Below, in pieces: positions 61,326-64,000 of a stretch of DNA of 64,000 nt. The first letter of the stretch is position 1. Every line of letters starts with the position of its first letter. Location: contig NZ_CP135162.1 of the NCBI RefSeq assembly GCF_001940165.2, positions 2,461,001-2,525,000 on the forward strand, given 5' to 3'. This DNA is from Roseburia sp. 831b (GTDB lineage Bacteria; Bacillota; Clostridia; Lachnospirales; Lachnospiraceae). Both the position numbers and the translations under genes were made by a program. Under the pieces are notes generated by a model. That model ran no database searches, had not been told where the DNA came from, and was given only the letters and a program-made list of their open reading frames with translations.

Positions 61326-61399
61326 CGACCCAAGCGGGACTCGAACCCGCGACCTCCGCCGTGACAGGGCGGCGCTCTAACCAACTGAGCCATTAGGCC
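61326..61399 (-). tRNA. tRNA-Asp (anticodon GTC)
   Basis: 74 bases; acceptor GGCCTAA/TTGGGTC, anticodon loop CTGTCAC, T-loop TTCGAGT, discriminator G, the Asp identity base. It is the first tRNA after the 23S gene, 64 bases downstream. Confidence 0.96.
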
Positions 61400-61463
61400 A
61401 TTGTGATTTCTCACTAGAAGGTTGTACCTTCAAAACTTCATACAGATTTCTAAGAAACTTTTT

Positions 61464-64000
<2,537 letters not shown>

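Overview
The window looks like a piece of a Lachnospiraceae (Clostridia) chromosome. The evidence is moderate-to-low GC content, strong AGGAGG-type ribosome binding sites, Gram-positive genes (spoVG, a glgC/glgD pair, a dlt operon, Bce-type and LytTR regulators), a group IIC intron whose maturase resembles those of gut Lachnospiraceae, and several small proteins typical of that family. I cannot name a genus or species from sequence alone. Most genes lie on the minus strand. The plus-strand genes are the 8.9-14.1 kb block, a phospholipase gene at 35-36 kb, one unknown gene at 42.6 kb and a small operon at 58-59.5 kb.

Layout. 0-8.5 kb: a housekeeping block read leftward, glgC-glgD-spoVG then glmU(short)-pth-mfd-foldase, similar to the classic spoVG-glmU-pth-mfd order of Firmicutes. 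8.9-14.1 kb: murC, then a noncoding region rich in DnaA-box-like sites, then a DnaD-domain protein, a DnaI/DnaC-type helicase loader and a PRPP synthetase. 14.1-23.8 kb: small cytosolic proteins including an HPr paralogue, a sodium:alanine symporter, a large anchored surface protein, a GH31 glucosidase and an M24 aminopeptidase. 23.9-34.8 kb: a cell-envelope region with a complete dltA-B-C-D-X operon, an LtaS-like polyglycerolphosphate synthase, an aldo/keto reductase, a HAD phosphatase, and a radical SAM enzyme paired with a lipid-flippase-like protein. 35.1-42.4 kb: a zinc-dependent phospholipase C, a group IIC intron placed exactly between a terminator and the end of the phospholipase gene, a 2-hydroxyacid dehydrogenase, a patatin, a chemoreceptor and NfeD.

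42.5-57.4 kb: an unknown protein, a 220-bp near-complete palindrome, an LD-carboxypeptidase, a BceAB-type ABC transporter, an MFS transporter, a cytidylate-kinase-like protein, an NhaD-type antiporter, a four-gene operon (response regulator, BceS-type kinase, CobW GTPase, CapA-like lipoprotein), DAHP synthase with a possible leader peptide, and an orphan LytTR regulator. 57.4-60.6 kb: seven degenerate 33-bp tandem repeats, a three-gene operon with a calcium/sodium antiporter and an unlisted 35-residue membrane peptide, a broken gene and a GNAT acetyltransferase. 60.7-64 kb: seven tRNA genes directly behind the 3' end of a 23S rRNA gene, with no 5S gene between them.

How the genes fit together: lipoteichoic-acid synthesis and D-alanylation (LtaS-like, DltABCDX), Bce-type sensing and efflux, LD-carboxypeptidase and CapA form an envelope-maintenance and cationic-peptide-resistance theme. 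The most notable unexplained signals are the DnaA-box cluster ahead of the helicase-loader genes, the 220-bp palindrome, a shared 28-bp palindromic operator at two distant promoters, and the 33-bp repeat array beside the LytTR gene.
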